Assembly: GCA_021791815.1 (NCBI GenBank)
Contig: JAJYVV010000004.1
Span: 1-49,057, forward strand
Direction: 5' to 3'
Source: Bacillota bacterium
Lineage (GTDB): Bacteria > Bacillota > Sulfobacillia > RBS10-35 > JAJYVN01
DNA: 49,057 nucleotides
Of the stretch, positions 1 to 8,838 are shown one piece after another. The position numbers were made by a program, and so were the translations under genes. The notes beneath the pieces were generated by a model, which saw nothing but the letters and a program-made list of their open reading frames with translations, made no database searches and was not told where the DNA came from. How positions within the stretch are numbered: the first letter of the stretch is position 1; every line of letters starts with the position of its first letter.

Positions 1-139
1 CGAACCCACCGGCGCCGAGCGTACGGCTGTACCGAGCGGGATGCGCAATCAGAAGCTTCCGCGCCTCGGAAACCTCATTGCCGATACGGACATTCTCGTA
101 GTCTGGCGCCCCAAGATCTCTCATACTCTGGATGCACAT
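1..139 (-). CDS. Partial ORF open to the left edge, unrecognised
   Basis: On the minus strand a reading frame is open from a stop near 330 to the window edge, with possible starts at GTG 163, ATG 139 and ATG 124; no clear ribosome site precedes any of them. The visible C-proximal end reads ARYSRTLGAGGF, which resembles the glycine-rich loop of Ser/Thr protein kinases (LGxGGFGxVY), but only about 45 residues are visible and the match stops at the edge. The DNA here is clearly less GC-rich and has more A/T-ending codons than the rest of the window, so foreign or non-coding DNA is equally possible. Treat as a weak call. Confidence 0.22.
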   Translation of the reverse strand, partial: MCIQSMRDLGAPDYENVRIGNEVSEARKLLIAHPARYSRTLGAGGF

Positions 140-163
140 CCATCGTATAGTTCCAAACAGCAC

Positions 164-567
164 ATCGCCAGATGGTTGCTCCGGTGCGGCTCCATCGTGA
201 AGTGGGGTCCATGCATTCTTGATGATCCAGTGGGCCGTGGGCGTCGGAGGTCCGCGAGGGCCCTGGAGAATGTAACGCTTCGGGTCCCGACCCCCCGTAT
301 CACGTGTGGCTGTACATGGGCATCATCCCCGCCATGACCAGGTGCTGTGATTCGGCCGACCCCCTGTCGGTTGCCGACCCTGTCCCGAACCCGGCCCTGC
401 CGGGCAGGAGCTCCGAGCGGGGTGCCGAACGCGCCTGCTGCCGCGGCGGTGCCGCCGGGCCGGGGGCGGGCGGCCGTCCCGTCTCCCGCCGCCGGAATCC
501 CGGCGGCACCGCGCCGGCCCCGCACGCACGCCCGCGCCGCGGCTGAGTCCGAGGAGGTGCCGCCGCC
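164..567. other. Non-coding stretch upstream of the hydrolase gene
   Basis: I see no supported gene here. Base composition shifts from moderate GC (to about 240) to very high GC. The long minus-strand frame that crosses this stretch is antisense to the hydrolase gene and has the arginine/proline/glycine-rich composition of a shadow. The right end holds the GAGGAGG ribosome site (551-557) of the next gene. Confidence 0.5.
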
Positions 568-2187
568 GTGCCGTCCCTCGACCAGCAGCAGGACCAGGAG
601 AACAGGACGGCCGCCGACGCCCGAGGCGCCTTCTTCGCCAAGCGGGGCTACCGCGACAAGCCGATCCCGGATTGGGCACCGACGCGGCTGCGCCTGCCGG
701 CCCCGAGCCTGCCGGAGCGCCCCGCCCTCGTGGCGGCCTACTGGCACGCCTGGGAGGCCGCCTTTGAGGGCTTCCGGCGCCCGCCGTCGGGCAGCGGGCT
801 CGTCAGCAACTACCTCGATCCGGGCTGCGAGGGCCGCCTGTCCATGCTGGCCATGGCGTCCGCCGTCCCGTTCCTCGACCTGGCGCACGACCTGGTGCCA
901 GGCGTGCAGGGCCTGGACAACTTCTACTCCGCGCAGCATGGAGACGGCGAGATCGCCCGCGACCTCGAACCGGACGGCTCCGACCACGAGCCCTGGGTCA
1001 ACCGGGAAGGCCGGCCCCTCTTCAGCCGCCGCACCGGTCGGACCGTCGACCTCGGCCGCGACGACGCCGGTGTGCCGTCGCTCACCCTGGATGGCTGCGC
1101 CCACCCGCTTCTGGCGTGGGCCGAGCGGGAGAGCTATCGACAGACGGGCGACGCGGGGCGGGTGGCGGAGGTCTGGGAGCCCCTCGTGCAATTCCACCGG
1201 GCCTGGCGCGCCCGGCTGCGGCATGCGAACGGCCTCTATGTCTCGGACTGGGCGGCGATGGAGAACTCCCCCCGCAACGCCGCACTGGGGTTCGGCGTCG
1301 ACACCAACGCCGAGGTGGTGCTGGCCGCGCGGTGCCTGGCGGAACTCGCCCCGGTGGCGGCCCGCGAGGCGGAGAACGCCGGCATGCGCGCCCAGGGCAT
1401 GGCCGCGCGGCGGGCGGGGGCGGAGTTGGCGGCCGAGGCCGAGGCGCTGGGCGCCCTGATCCGGGAGCGGATGTGGGACGAGGAGACGGGCTTCTTCTAC
1501 GATCTGCGGCCGGACGGCTCGCGCGCGACGGTGCCCACGGTGGCGGCCTTCTGGACCCTGGTCGCGGGCGTCGCGTCCCCGGCGCAGGCGGCGCGCCTGG
1601 CCGCCTGGGTGGAGGACCCGGAGGGGTTCGGCCGGACGGTGCCGGTGCCGACCCTGGCCGCCCGGGCCGCGGGCTTCGACGGCCGGGGCGGCTACTTCCG
1701 GGGCGGCGTCTTCCCACCGTTCGTGCTCATGGCCGTCCGCGGCCTGGGCGACACCGGCCACGGCGAACTCGCCCACCGCGTGGCGCTGCGGTTCTGCGAC
1801 GCGGTCGCCGAGGTGGCACAGCGGACGGGCGCCTTCTGGGAAAACTACGCCCCGGACGAGGCCGCGCCCGGGCGGCCGGCCCGTCCGGACGTCATCGGCT
1901 CGGGCGCCGTCGCGGGCCTCCTGCTGCTGGAGCAGGGGGTGGGCCTGCGGGCCAACGCGCCGCTCCGCGAACTGCGCTGGACGATCCGCACGACGGGGGC
2001 GTGCGGATGCGAGCGCTACTGGTTCGCCGGGGGCCGCCTCGACCTCGCGGCCGAGGAGCGGCGCAGGCCGGAAGATGCCGTGCGCGTCACGGTCACGTCC
2101 GACAAGCCCATCACCCTTCGGCTGCGCGCGGAGGGTCGGGAGGCGGCGGTCCGCGTCGTCGGCAGGCGCGAGATCACCCTGCCATGA
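568..2187 (+). CDS. (alpha/alpha)6 glycoside hydrolase, GH63/MGH-like
   Basis: A 539-residue protein without signal peptide, so probably cytoplasmic. It looks like the (alpha/alpha)6-barrel hydrolases of the GH63/trehalase-like group that includes mannosylglycerate and glucosylglycerate hydrolases. Seen in the sequence: MENSPR at 231-236, followed by a conserved 'GVDTNAEV' stretch, and FWENYAPD at 423-430, whose Glu corresponds to the usual catalytic base of this group; the acid is not assigned. The likely role is hydrolysis of a glycosylated compatible solute or small alpha-glucoside, but the substrate is inferred only from family resemblance. Start is GTG 568, chosen because GAGGAGG at 551-557 sits 10 bases upstream. 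A GT87-type gene follows 73 bases downstream on the same strand, so both may be co-transcribed. Confidence 0.82.
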   Translation: MPSLDQQQDQENRTAADARGAFFAKRGYRDKPIPDWAPTRLRLPAPSLPERPALVAAYWHAWEAAFEGFRRPPSGSGLVSNYLDPGCEGRLSMLAMASAVPFLDLAHDLVPGVQGLDNFYSAQHGDGEIARDLEPDGSDHEPWVNREGRPLFSRRTGRTVDLGRDDAGVPSLTLDGCAHPLLAWAERESYRQTGDAGRVAEVWEPLVQFHRAWRARLRHANGLYVSDWAAMENSPRNAALGFGVDTNAEVVLAARCLAELAPVAAREAENAGMRAQGMAARRAGAELAAEAEALGALIRERMWDEETGFFYDLRPDGSRATVPTVAAFWTLVAGVASPAQAARLAAWVEDPEGFGRTVPVPTLAARAAGFDGRGGYFRGGVFPPFVLMAVRGLGDTGHGELAHRVALRFCDAVAEVAQRTGAFWENYAPDEAAPGRPARPDVIGSGAVAGLLLLEQGVGLRANAPLRELRWTIRTTGACGCERYWFAGGRLDLAAEERRRPEDAVRVTVTSDKPITLRLRAEGREAAVRVVGRREITLP

Positions 2188-2260
2188 GCGGTTCACACGA
2201 TCGCGCGGGCCCACGATAACGGAGAGGGAGCGGGCAGGCCGTAGCCAAGGAGGAGCCGCG

Positions 2261-3766
2261 GTGGTCGCCGCCCCGTCCCCGTCTCGCCCCGGGCGTCGCC
2301 GGTCCGCCGGCCCCGTCTCGGTGCCGGGGGGCCCGCGCCGGCCCGGCCGCGGATGGGGCATCGCCTCGGCGCACGTCCTGATCGTCTTGGCCCTCCTCGG
2401 TATCGCCGCGGCCGCGACGGTCCGCGGCGGGCCGGACTTCTGGTCCTTCTGGGCCGCCGCCCGCCTGGCCCACCGCGGACTCGATCCGTATCAGCTCGGG
2501 AACCTCGCGGCGATACCGCTGCCTCCCTCCATGGTCGACCGCCTACCCTTCTTCAGCCCGCCGTACTTCATCCCGTGGGTGGCGCCGCTGGCGGGCCTCC
2601 CGTTCGCGGCGGCGGCGCACCTCTGGTCGGCCGCGAGCGTCGCGGCCCTCGCCGTCCTCGTGGTCCTGCTCCTGCGGCTCGCGCGCGTGCCCCTCACCCT
2701 GCGCAGCGCGGCCCTCGGGATGGCCGCGGCCTGCGCGCTCATCCCGCTCTGGACGGATCTGGCCATGGGCCAGACCGATCTCTTCATCGTGCTGGCCATC
2801 GCCGCCAGCTGGTGGTCCCTCGCGCGGGGGCGCCCCTTCCTGGCCGGATTGCTCCTCGCTCCGGGGCTGGCCGATCCCCAGCTCCTCACCGGCGTCGCCC
2901 TCTACTACACCGTCCGCGCGGTCACGCGCCGCGAGACGCGGTTGTTGGGCGGGATGGCCGCCGCGGGCGCGGTGGCGCTGGCGACGTCCCTGGTCCACGG
3001 GTCCCTCGTCCGGGACTGGCTGACCGTCGGGCTGCCGAACGCCCAGCGCCTCGCCGTCGCCTTCTGGCGGCAGATGACCCTGCTCCGCCTCACCACCGTG
3101 CTCGCGACCGGACGCTGGTCCTGGGGGGCGGCGCCTCCCACGCCGACGAGCCTGGTGCCCATCATCGAGTCCGCCCGCGTCAGCGTTCCCGCCCTGGGGG
3201 CGACCGCGGCGGTGAGCCTGGCCGCCATCGCCGGCGCGGTCGGGCTGTGGGCGTCCCGCACGCGCCGGCCCGAGTCGCTCGAGTTCGCGCTCGCCGCCCT
3301 CCTGACGGTCTTCACGGCGACCTTCGCATACGCGCAGGACTACCTTCTCCTCGTCCTGCTGGCGCCGGCGGTCGCCGAGTGGTGGCCGGGCGCGGGGCCC
3401 GGCCGCCGCCTGGCGATGGCGGCCACCCTCGCCGCGCTCTTCGCCGCCCTGACGCTGACCGCGTCCAGCGGTACGGTGCTGGTGGTGTGCGCGGCCCTCG
3501 GCGCGGGGATCGCGCTGCACGAGGCGTGGCGCGCGCGGCGCCTGTCCGGCGCCGGCGCCGGAGCGCTCTTCGGCCTCGCGGTGGCCGCCGCCGCCGGTAC
3601 CGCGGCGGGGCGCTGGACGGACCCCCTGCCCGCCGTCGCCGCCGCCCTCGTGGCCGTGGCCGTCGTCGGCGTTCTGCTGGGGATCCCGCGTCGCGGCGGC
3701 CGGGCCCCCCGCTCGGCGGCCGCCCGGCCCGCGGATGCGCCGCCGTCGCCGGATCCGCGTCCCTGA
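2261..3766 (+). CDS. GT87/DUF2029-type membrane glycosyltransferase (copy A)
   Basis: A 501-residue polytopic membrane protein with about ten hydrophobic segments after a basic, proline-rich N-terminus. The family resemblance is to GT87 (DUF2029), polyprenyl-phosphate-sugar-dependent GT-C enzymes such as mycobacterial mannosyltransferases. Visible marks are 'GPDFWSFWAAARL' in the first extracytoplasmic loop, 'FFSPPYF', and 'GQTDLF'. The protein at 15767-17362 is a clear paralogue (FWVFWAAAR, FFSPPYL, GQLDLF in the same order). Start GTG 2261 is chosen because AAGGAGGAG lies just upstream (about 2247-2255); an upstream ATG at 2075 would overlap the hydrolase. The DNA around this start is partly repeated near 13670-13720. 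The donor lipid and acceptor are unknown; a role in glycosylating surface proteins or building a wall glycan is inference. Confidence 0.8.
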   Translation: MVAAPSPSRPGRRRSAGPVSVPGGPRRPGRGWGIASAHVLIVLALLGIAAAATVRGGPDFWSFWAAARLAHRGLDPYQLGNLAAIPLPPSMVDRLPFFSPPYFIPWVAPLAGLPFAAAAHLWSAASVAALAVLVVLLLRLARVPLTLRSAALGMAAACALIPLWTDLAMGQTDLFIVLAIAASWWSLARGRPFLAGLLLAPGLADPQLLTGVALYYTVRAVTRRETRLLGGMAAAGAVALATSLVHGSLVRDWLTVGLPNAQRLAVAFWRQMTLLRLTTVLATGRWSWGAAPPTPTSLVPIIESARVSVPALGATAAVSLAAIAGAVGLWASRTRRPESLEFALAALLTVFTATFAYAQDYLLLVLLAPAVAEWWPGAGPGRRLAMAATLAALFAALTLTASSGTVLVVCAALGAGIALHEAWRARRLSGAGAGALFGLAVAAAAGTAAGRWTDPLPAVAAALVAVAVVGVLLGIPRRGGRAPRSAAARPADAPPSPDPRP

Positions 3767-3829
3767 CGCGTGGCGCACCCCTACGGAGGGGCCTGTCACC
3801 CGCGCCGCTCGCGCCGCTCCGTGCCCCGG

Positions 3830-4183
3830 TCATCGGTTGGGGCTGGGTGCGTCCCACGAAAGGTGGTCGCCGGGGGTGGTCGGCCCCGCCGCTCCCGCGG
3901 GCAGTTCGACCACCGCGCGCGTGCCGCGCACCAGGGGGCCGACCCGCCACGGTCGCAGGTCGCGGGCGACCGACAGGCACCGGCCCGCGCGATCCACGAA
4001 GATGGCGTCGATCGCGAAGCGCATGCCCAGCATGTGGATGCTGGTGCACGGATCGAGGATGAGGGCCTCGCCCTCCGGCAGGGCGGAGCGCCCCAGCAGC
4101 CCCATCCCCCTGGCCCACAGACCCCGCGCCACGCTCGCCCGCTCGGCGAGGACGAAGCCGCGGGTCACGTTGCGAAGGAGCAT
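3830..4183 (-). CDS. DUF192 family protein
   Basis: A 117-residue protein that matches DUF192, a small beta-rich family of unknown function. The family core is visible in the middle: 'GLLGRSALPEGEALIL', then 'CTSIHMLGMRFAIDAIFVD', as in the usual SIHM(F)xMRFPIDxxFxD signature, and a following 'VELPAG' strand. No signal peptide is evident, unlike many exported family members. Start ATG 4183 is preceded by a G-rich ribosome site (GGGGGAGGG). It lies 57 bases downstream of the LuxR-type regulator on the same strand, so the two are probably one transcript. The biochemical role is unknown. Confidence 0.82.
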   Translation of the reverse strand: MLLRNVTRGFVLAERASVARGLWARGMGLLGRSALPEGEALILDPCTSIHMLGMRFAIDAIFVDRAGRCLSVARDLRPWRVGPLVRGTRAVVELPAGAAGPTTPGDHLSWDAPSPNR

Positions 4184-4240
4184 GCCGCCCCACCGCCCTC
4201 CCCCACCCGCAGCGTCGCGTGCCGGGCCCCCCGGGAGACG

Positions 4241-6175
4241 TCACCGCCCCCGCAGCATCCGGCTCACGAGTTGGGTGCGACTGGCCACACCCGTCTTCCG
4301 GAAGATCTGGGTGAGGTGCTTCTTCACCGTCAATTCGCTGATCTGCAGCCGGTACGCGATGTCCGCGTTGCTCAGGCCCTCCGGCAGGGCGGCGGCGATG
4401 TCGCGCTCCCGGCCCGTCAGCCCGCATTCCCGCAGCCATTCGGAGACCGGCGCCGCCGGTGCGGCAGTACCCGCGGGCGCGCGGGCGCCCGGCGCAGTGG
4501 CTCCGTCCCAGCAGCCCTGGGCGGGCTCCCAGCGGTAGAGGGGGCGTCCGTCGGCACCGGGCAGCGGCAGCCGCTCCAGGCCCAGGGCACGGACCAATTC
4601 CTCCGCGTCTGCGGACGGGACGGCGACCAGGACCGGCGCTGCGTCCGCGTCCAGACACAGGCCAAACAGCTCCAGCACCAGCGCCGCCAGGCCAGCCGTG
4701 CCGGTGGACACGTCGGCCGCCACCCGCCAGACGAGGCGCGCCGGGCTCGGTGCGCCGGCGCGGTCCAGCGGCACCACGAGGGAACACCCCAGCAGCCGGC
4801 CGTGGCGGTCGCGGAGGGTCCGGAGGCGGCCGGACGGCGCGGGGACCGCCCGGTCGGCCCCCGGTCCCGCCCGCCCGTCGGCGCACACGGCCGGCGCCCC
4901 AAACGCGACGCTGCTCTCACCCCGCCCGGCCCACGACGCGGACCAGGCCGAGAGGCCGGCGGCCATCGCCGGCCCGTCGCCGTCGCGCGCCGGCTGCACC
5001 TGCCAGCCCCGGGCGGCCGCGACCTCCGCCGCCCCGTACAGCGCCTCGACCCGGAGGTCGCCGCCCCGCCGCAGGTGGATCAGGCGCCGCAGCGCGGTCC
5101 GGCGCAGCCGATCGTCGCCGGGTTGGGTGGCGATCGCCTCGAAGTGGACCGCCATCCGCGCGCGGATCCGGGCCGCCGCGACGGGCGCCCGGCGACCCAG
5201 GTCCTCGGCGATCATGCGGCGGGGCAGGGGCTCCAGCCGCCACCCGGCCGACGCGGCCCGGACGTACGAAAGGGCGGCGAGCGCCATGAAGGCCTCAGGC
5301 GTCACCGGCTCGCCCAGCCCCGCTTCGAGGGACTCCTGGTCGAAGCTGTCGCAGGTCGCGGCGGCCTCCACCAGGCGACGCACCGGCGGGGAAGGGGCCT
5401 CCTCCAACCACCGCGCGGCGAGGTCGGCCGCGACCTGCGGGTCCCCCTGCAGTTCCGAGAGGGCGTCGGGCCCTTCCCGCTCCGCGCGGGCGGCCGCTCG
5501 GGCGAGGGCGCCGGGGTGGCCGCGGGACCAGCGCCAGAGGTGCTCCGCCCGCGCCTGGTCCCGCAGCCCGCGCGCCGTCAGGTACTGGCGGGTCTGCTCC
5601 AGGTCCAGGTCCGGCAGGGGCATGGGCCGCACGAGTCGCCGCCACGCCTCGTCGTCGCGCCAGGCGCCGCCGAGCGGCGCCCGGGTGGAGACCACCACGA
5701 TGGCCTGCGGGGGCAGGGCGGCCATCAGGACGCCGCGCATCCAGCGGTCGTGGGCCGCGAACGCTTCATAGCGGTCGAAGAGCAGCAGCAGCGGCTGTGC
5801 GGCTCCGAGGCCGCGCAGCCGCTCCATCGCCGCGCCCTCGACGGCGCCGTCCGGCGCGCCGCCGTCGCCTGCGAGTTCCGCCGCGATCCGCCGGCAGACC
5901 GCGACCGGCTCCAGCCCGGGGCGCTGGCCGTCGAAGAAGAGGGTGGGGACGCCGGCAGCGCCGCCCAGGGCCCGGAAAGCCTGCAGCAGGACCGTCTTCC
6001 CCGTGCCGGCCGGACCGTGCACATTGAGGATGCGCCACGACGGCCGTCCTCCGCGCAGCGCCGCGGCCAGGATCCAGCACTGCGTCTCCCGCCCCAGGAG
6101 GTGGGGCGTGGGGACCGGAGGCACGCCGACGGCCCCGGAGTCCCTGCGGCGCGGAACCGCACGTCCCGCCGCCAC
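4241..6175 (-). CDS. ATPase-LuxR (LAL/MalT-like) transcriptional regulator
   Basis: A 644-residue regulator with an N-terminal STAND/AAA-type ATPase and a C-terminal LuxR (GerE) helix-turn-helix. Walker A is GPAGTGKT at 54-61 and a Walker B-like LLLLFDRYEAF lies near 129-139. The C-terminal HTH (about 580-640) begins GLTGRERDIAAAL and continues SNADIAYRLQIS, ELTVKKHL, typical of the family. It is shorter than classical MalT/LAL proteins (about 900 residues) and shows no obvious TPR array between the two domains. Start GTG 6175 is weakly supported (GACGAGGG nearby); an internal start cannot be excluded because the ATPase begins only at residue ~24. It is transcribed divergently from the first Tad locus and may regulate it; this is inference from position. 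Confidence 0.85.
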   Translation of the reverse strand: MAAGRAVPRRRDSGAVGVPPVPTPHLLGRETQCWILAAALRGGRPSWRILNVHGPAGTGKTVLLQAFRALGGAAGVPTLFFDGQRPGLEPVAVCRRIAAELAGDGGAPDGAVEGAAMERLRGLGAAQPLLLLFDRYEAFAAHDRWMRGVLMAALPPQAIVVVSTRAPLGGAWRDDEAWRRLVRPMPLPDLDLEQTRQYLTARGLRDQARAEHLWRWSRGHPGALARAAARAEREGPDALSELQGDPQVAADLAARWLEEAPSPPVRRLVEAAATCDSFDQESLEAGLGEPVTPEAFMALAALSYVRAASAGWRLEPLPRRMIAEDLGRRAPVAAARIRARMAVHFEAIATQPGDDRLRRTALRRLIHLRRGGDLRVEALYGAAEVAAARGWQVQPARDGDGPAMAAGLSAWSASWAGRGESSVAFGAPAVCADGRAGPGADRAVPAPSGRLRTLRDRHGRLLGCSLVVPLDRAGAPSPARLVWRVAADVSTGTAGLAALVLELFGLCLDADAAPVLVAVPSADAEELVRALGLERLPLPGADGRPLYRWEPAQGCWDGATAPGARAPAGTAAPAAPVSEWLRECGLTGRERDIAAALPEGLSNADIAYRLQISELTVKKHLTQIFRKTGVASRTQLVSRMLRGR

Positions 6176-6530
6176 CCCTCGTCCACCCCCGTCCCGGCGG
6201 GCGGCCCGCCCCTACCCGCGAACGCGCGTCCCTCCTTCCAACATCGGAGGCGGGCGGGCTCCCGTGAATGGAGGCGCGGCGCCGCGCTGTCTTGGCGCAA
6301 AACGGCCGGTCTCCCGCCGCCGCAGGCGGCGCGCAGGACCCCCCGCCGGTGGGCCCATCCCCCGGCCCCGCCCCCCACCAAGGTGGGACCCAACCCTCCA
6401 TCAAGGTCGCATTGTCGCGCCGCGCCGCCGCCCGCACCATGGGGGTGGCCGCGGCGCCGGGCGACGGATCGACCCGGGCGGCCGGGACCCGGCGGCCTCT
6501 CATGCAGGGATGCGGGTGGGGGTGGCGGCC
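6176..6530. promoter_or_regulatory. Divergent intergenic region, regulator / Tad locus 1
   Basis: This 355-base gap separates the minus-strand LAL regulator from tadE. It must hold promoters for both directions, but I cannot point to convincing -35/-10 pairs. It contains several short G/C inverted repeats (for example around 6305-6345 and 6370-6390), any of which could be an operator or an RNA hairpin. A peptide-coding signal is not evident. Confidence 0.4.
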
Positions 6531-6965
6531 ATGGGCGCACGGAGGCGCGAGCGGGGACAGGCCATGGTCGAGTTCGCGGTCATCCTGCCGGTCCTTCTCG
6601 TCCTCCTGCTCGCCCTCGTCCAGTTCGCCCTGGTCTTCGACGCCTATCTGTCGCTGGAGGAGTCGGCGCGCATCGGCGTGCGCGCCTGGGCGACGGGCGA
6701 GGCCACCACCCAGGCCGCCGTGCGGGCGGTGGTGGATCAGGCGTCGCCGAGCCTCGCCGCCGGAGCAGTGGGCGCCGTGGTGCTGGGCTGCCCGCAGTAT
6801 GCCGGGGGGGAGTGCCCGGGCAGCGGCGTGGCCGAGCCGCAGGGGACCTTGCTCGAGGTCACCGTGGCCTACACGGAGCCCATCGTGGTGCCGCCGTTCG
6901 ACGCCCTCTTCGGCGCCACGCTCCCCCTGCGCGCTTCCGTGGTCATGGAGTCGGAGGCCCCATGA
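6531..6965 (+). CDS. tadE: TadE-like pseudopilin
   Basis: A 144-residue TadE-family protein of the Tad (Flp pilus) apparatus. The N-terminus RRRERGQAMVEFAVILPVLL is the TadE signature: a basic stretch, a Gly before the mature part, Glu at +5 counted from that Gly, and a single hydrophobic helix; the remainder is extracytoplasmic. Prepilin-peptidase processing after RG is expected from the family. Start ATG 6531 has GGGTGG just upstream; ATG 6510 in the same frame is an alternative with poorer spacing. The stop overlaps the start of the next gene (ATGA), so the two are translationally coupled. It begins Tad locus 1, which has no Flp pilin gene of its own. Confidence 0.85.
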   Translation: MGARRRERGQAMVEFAVILPVLLVLLLALVQFALVFDAYLSLEESARIGVRAWATGEATTQAAVRAVVDQASPSLAAGAVGAVVLGCPQYAGGECPGSGVAEPQGTLLEVTVAYTEPIVVPPFDALFGATLPLRASVVMESEAP

Positions 6966-8062
6966 AGATGCGGGGGTCGCGCGGGGGTGAGTCCGGCCAG
7001 GCGGTGGTTTTCCTGGCCCTCGTGGGCGCGCTGCTGATGGCCTGCATGGCGCTGGGCATCGACGTGGGCCGGGCGTACATCGTCCGGGTGCAGGCCCAGA
7101 ACGCGGCCGACGCCGCGGCGCTGGCCGGGGCCGAATCCCTGCCCGACGCCGCGCAGGCCCAGGCGGCGGCGCAGGCCGCGGCGGCGGCCAACGGGTTCAG
7201 CCTGAACCCCGACCCTCCGGACGTCGCCCTTCAACCGTCGTCCCCGGGAATCTCCTGGGACAACGAGATCGAGGTCACACTGCGCACGACGATCGCGAAC
7301 ACCTTCGCCGGGGTGCTCGGCTTCCCCACGACCACCGTCGTCGTGCACTCGGCCGCCCTGGCGAACGAGGCGATACCGGTCGACGGCCGTCTGCCCGATG
7401 GCGCCTACTATGGCGGTCTGATGCCGTGGGGGCTCTGCTCCAGCGCCCTGCCCGGGCCCACGCCGACGGCCCTCACCGGCTACACCACGTCGTACCCGAC
7501 CGCGCCATCGAGCGATCCCGCGGTGACCCTGAAGCAGGGGGCGCCGGGCACCGCCCCCGGCGCCGACCTCTGCGGCGGCAGCGGCAACTTCGGCCCGGTC
7601 GACCTCGACTACACCTCCACGGGCAACTGCGTGACGGGGGCGCAGCAGTACGGGCAGGACATCGCCTTCGGGTCGGCGACCGCCCACTTCGTGGGCGACC
7701 AGATCTGCACCGAGCCCGGCAACGTTGTCGGCAAGACCGACTCGGGGCTCGCCCAGATGCTCGCCAACTGCCGGCAGGCGACGGGGACGCCGTGCAGCGC
7801 CATCGGCGTCATCGTCCCCATCGTGAGCGGCACCGAGAACGGCCGCAGCGACGTGACGATCGCGGGATTCGCCCTCGCCATCCTCTCGTCCAGCACGATC
7901 GAGTCGCTGACGAGCAACGACGACACGTTCACCGCCCAGCTCGCCGCCGTGTATGCGCCGCCCACGCCGGCCGCGGCGGGCGACTGCAACCCGGCGGCGC
8001 TGGCCCTGCCCTGTCCGCCGCCGCTCTCCTGGGACACGGCGCAGGGACTGCTGACGCAGTAG
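6962..8062 (+). CDS. tadG: TadG-like pilus assembly protein
   Basis: A 366-residue protein with a TadG/TadE-like N-terminus: a basic start, SGQAVVFLALVGALLMACMA as membrane helix, then GIDVGRAYIVRVQAQNAADAAALAGA, the classic Tad 'Flp-like helix' repeat seen in TadG proteins. The long extracytoplasmic part (about 60-366) is Ser/Thr/Gly/Ala rich with several cysteines and ends in a proline-rich tail; I recognise no separate domain there. ATG 6962 overlaps the tadE stop (6963-6965), which fixes the start by coupling. TadG is a membrane-anchored minor pilus component; cysteines suggest disulfides outside the cell. Confidence 0.82.
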   Translation: MKMRGSRGGESGQAVVFLALVGALLMACMALGIDVGRAYIVRVQAQNAADAAALAGAESLPDAAQAQAAAQAAAAANGFSLNPDPPDVALQPSSPGISWDNEIEVTLRTTIANTFAGVLGFPTTTVVVHSAALANEAIPVDGRLPDGAYYGGLMPWGLCSSALPGPTPTALTGYTTSYPTAPSSDPAVTLKQGAPGTAPGADLCGGSGNFGPVDLDYTSTGNCVTGAQQYGQDIAFGSATAHFVGDQICTEPGNVVGKTDSGLAQMLANCRQATGTPCSAIGVIVPIVSGTENGRSDVTIAGFALAILSSSTIESLTSNDDTFTAQLAAVYAPPTPAAAGDCNPAALALPCPPPLSWDTAQGLLTQ

Positions 8063-8127
8063 ACGGCGGAACGCATGCGCCTTGGAGCCGCGGGACCGCC
8101 AGAACGGAAGCCGGGAGGCACAGGGAA

Positions 8128-8838
8128 GTGAACGTCCGGACGACGTCCCGCGTGGTGCTCGCCGTGGCGCTGCTGCTGGGGCTGGCGGCAGCCTTCCTCG
8201 TGAAGGGCTACCTCGACGCCCGGACGCGGCCCGCCGCGGTGGCCACGGAACCCGAGGTCGTGGCCGCCCAGGACATCCCGTCCGGAACCCTCCTGACCGC
8301 GGCCATGCTCCTGGTGCGCCAGGTCCCCCCCGCCTACGTGGTGCCGGGGGCGGCCCGCGCCCCCGGCGCCCTGCTCGGCGGCATCGTCCGGGAGGACATC
8401 GTGGCCGGGGAGCCCGTCCTCCCCGCGGACGTCGCGAGCGGCGACGCAGGGTCCGGCCTGGCCTTCGCCATCCCGCAGGGCGACGTCGCGCTCACGGTCT
8501 CCGTCGACCCGCTGGCCGGCCAGGACGGGATGCTGCGTCCGGGAGACCGGGTGGACGTCGTCGGCATCGTGACGTCCGGGGCCGGCATCCCGGCGCCGGC
8601 CGTGTCGACGCCGCTCCGGGGGATCCCGGTGCTCGCCGTCGGTCAGACCACCGACCCGGGCAGCGCGGCCCAGGGCGGCTACACCACCGTCACCCTCGCG
8701 GTGAACACCCAGGAGGCGGAGGAGATCGTGTATCTCGAGCACTTCCAGAGCCTGACCCTGACGCTGGAGCCGCCGTCGCAGCCCTCGTCGCCGGTGGCCC
8801 CTTTCACGGCCGGCTCGCTGGCGGGGGTGGCCGCATGA
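8128..8838 (+). CDS. cpaB: CpaB/RcpC-like SAF-domain protein (Tad locus 1)
   Basis: A 236-residue Flp pilus assembly protein of the CpaB/RcpC family. It has an N-terminal membrane helix (about 8-26, VVLAVALLLGLAAAFLV), then a SAF domain with 'VVAAQDIPSGTLLTAAML', and the CpaB-type region 'LRPGDRVDVVGIV' and 'VTLAVNTQEAEEIV'. In monoderms this protein is thought to sit at the outer face of the membrane as a part of the assembly complex. Start GTG 8128 follows GGGAGGCACAGGGAA. Its stop overlaps the cpaE start (ATGA at 8835-8838), indicating a single transcript. Confidence 0.85.
   Translation: MNVRTTSRVVLAVALLLGLAAAFLVKGYLDARTRPAAVATEPEVVAAQDIPSGTLLTAAMLLVRQVPPAYVVPGAARAPGALLGGIVREDIVAGEPVLPADVASGDAGSGLAFAIPQGDVALTVSVDPLAGQDGMLRPGDRVDVVGIVTSGAGIPAPAVSTPLRGIPVLAVGQTTDPGSAAQGGYTTVTLAVNTQEAEEIVYLEHFQSLTLTLEPPSQPSSPVAPFTAGSLAGVAA

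Noticed and set aside
121-2361. 746-residue minus-strand frame
   Set aside because: Antisense to the glycoside hydrolase; Arg/Pro/Gly-rich composition, no domain, and no ribosome site. A GC-rich shadow.
3770-6961. Long plus-strand frame before tadG
   Set aside because: It is antisense to the DUF192 and LAL genes and merges into tadG only because no stop occurs; tadG starts at 6962 by coupling.
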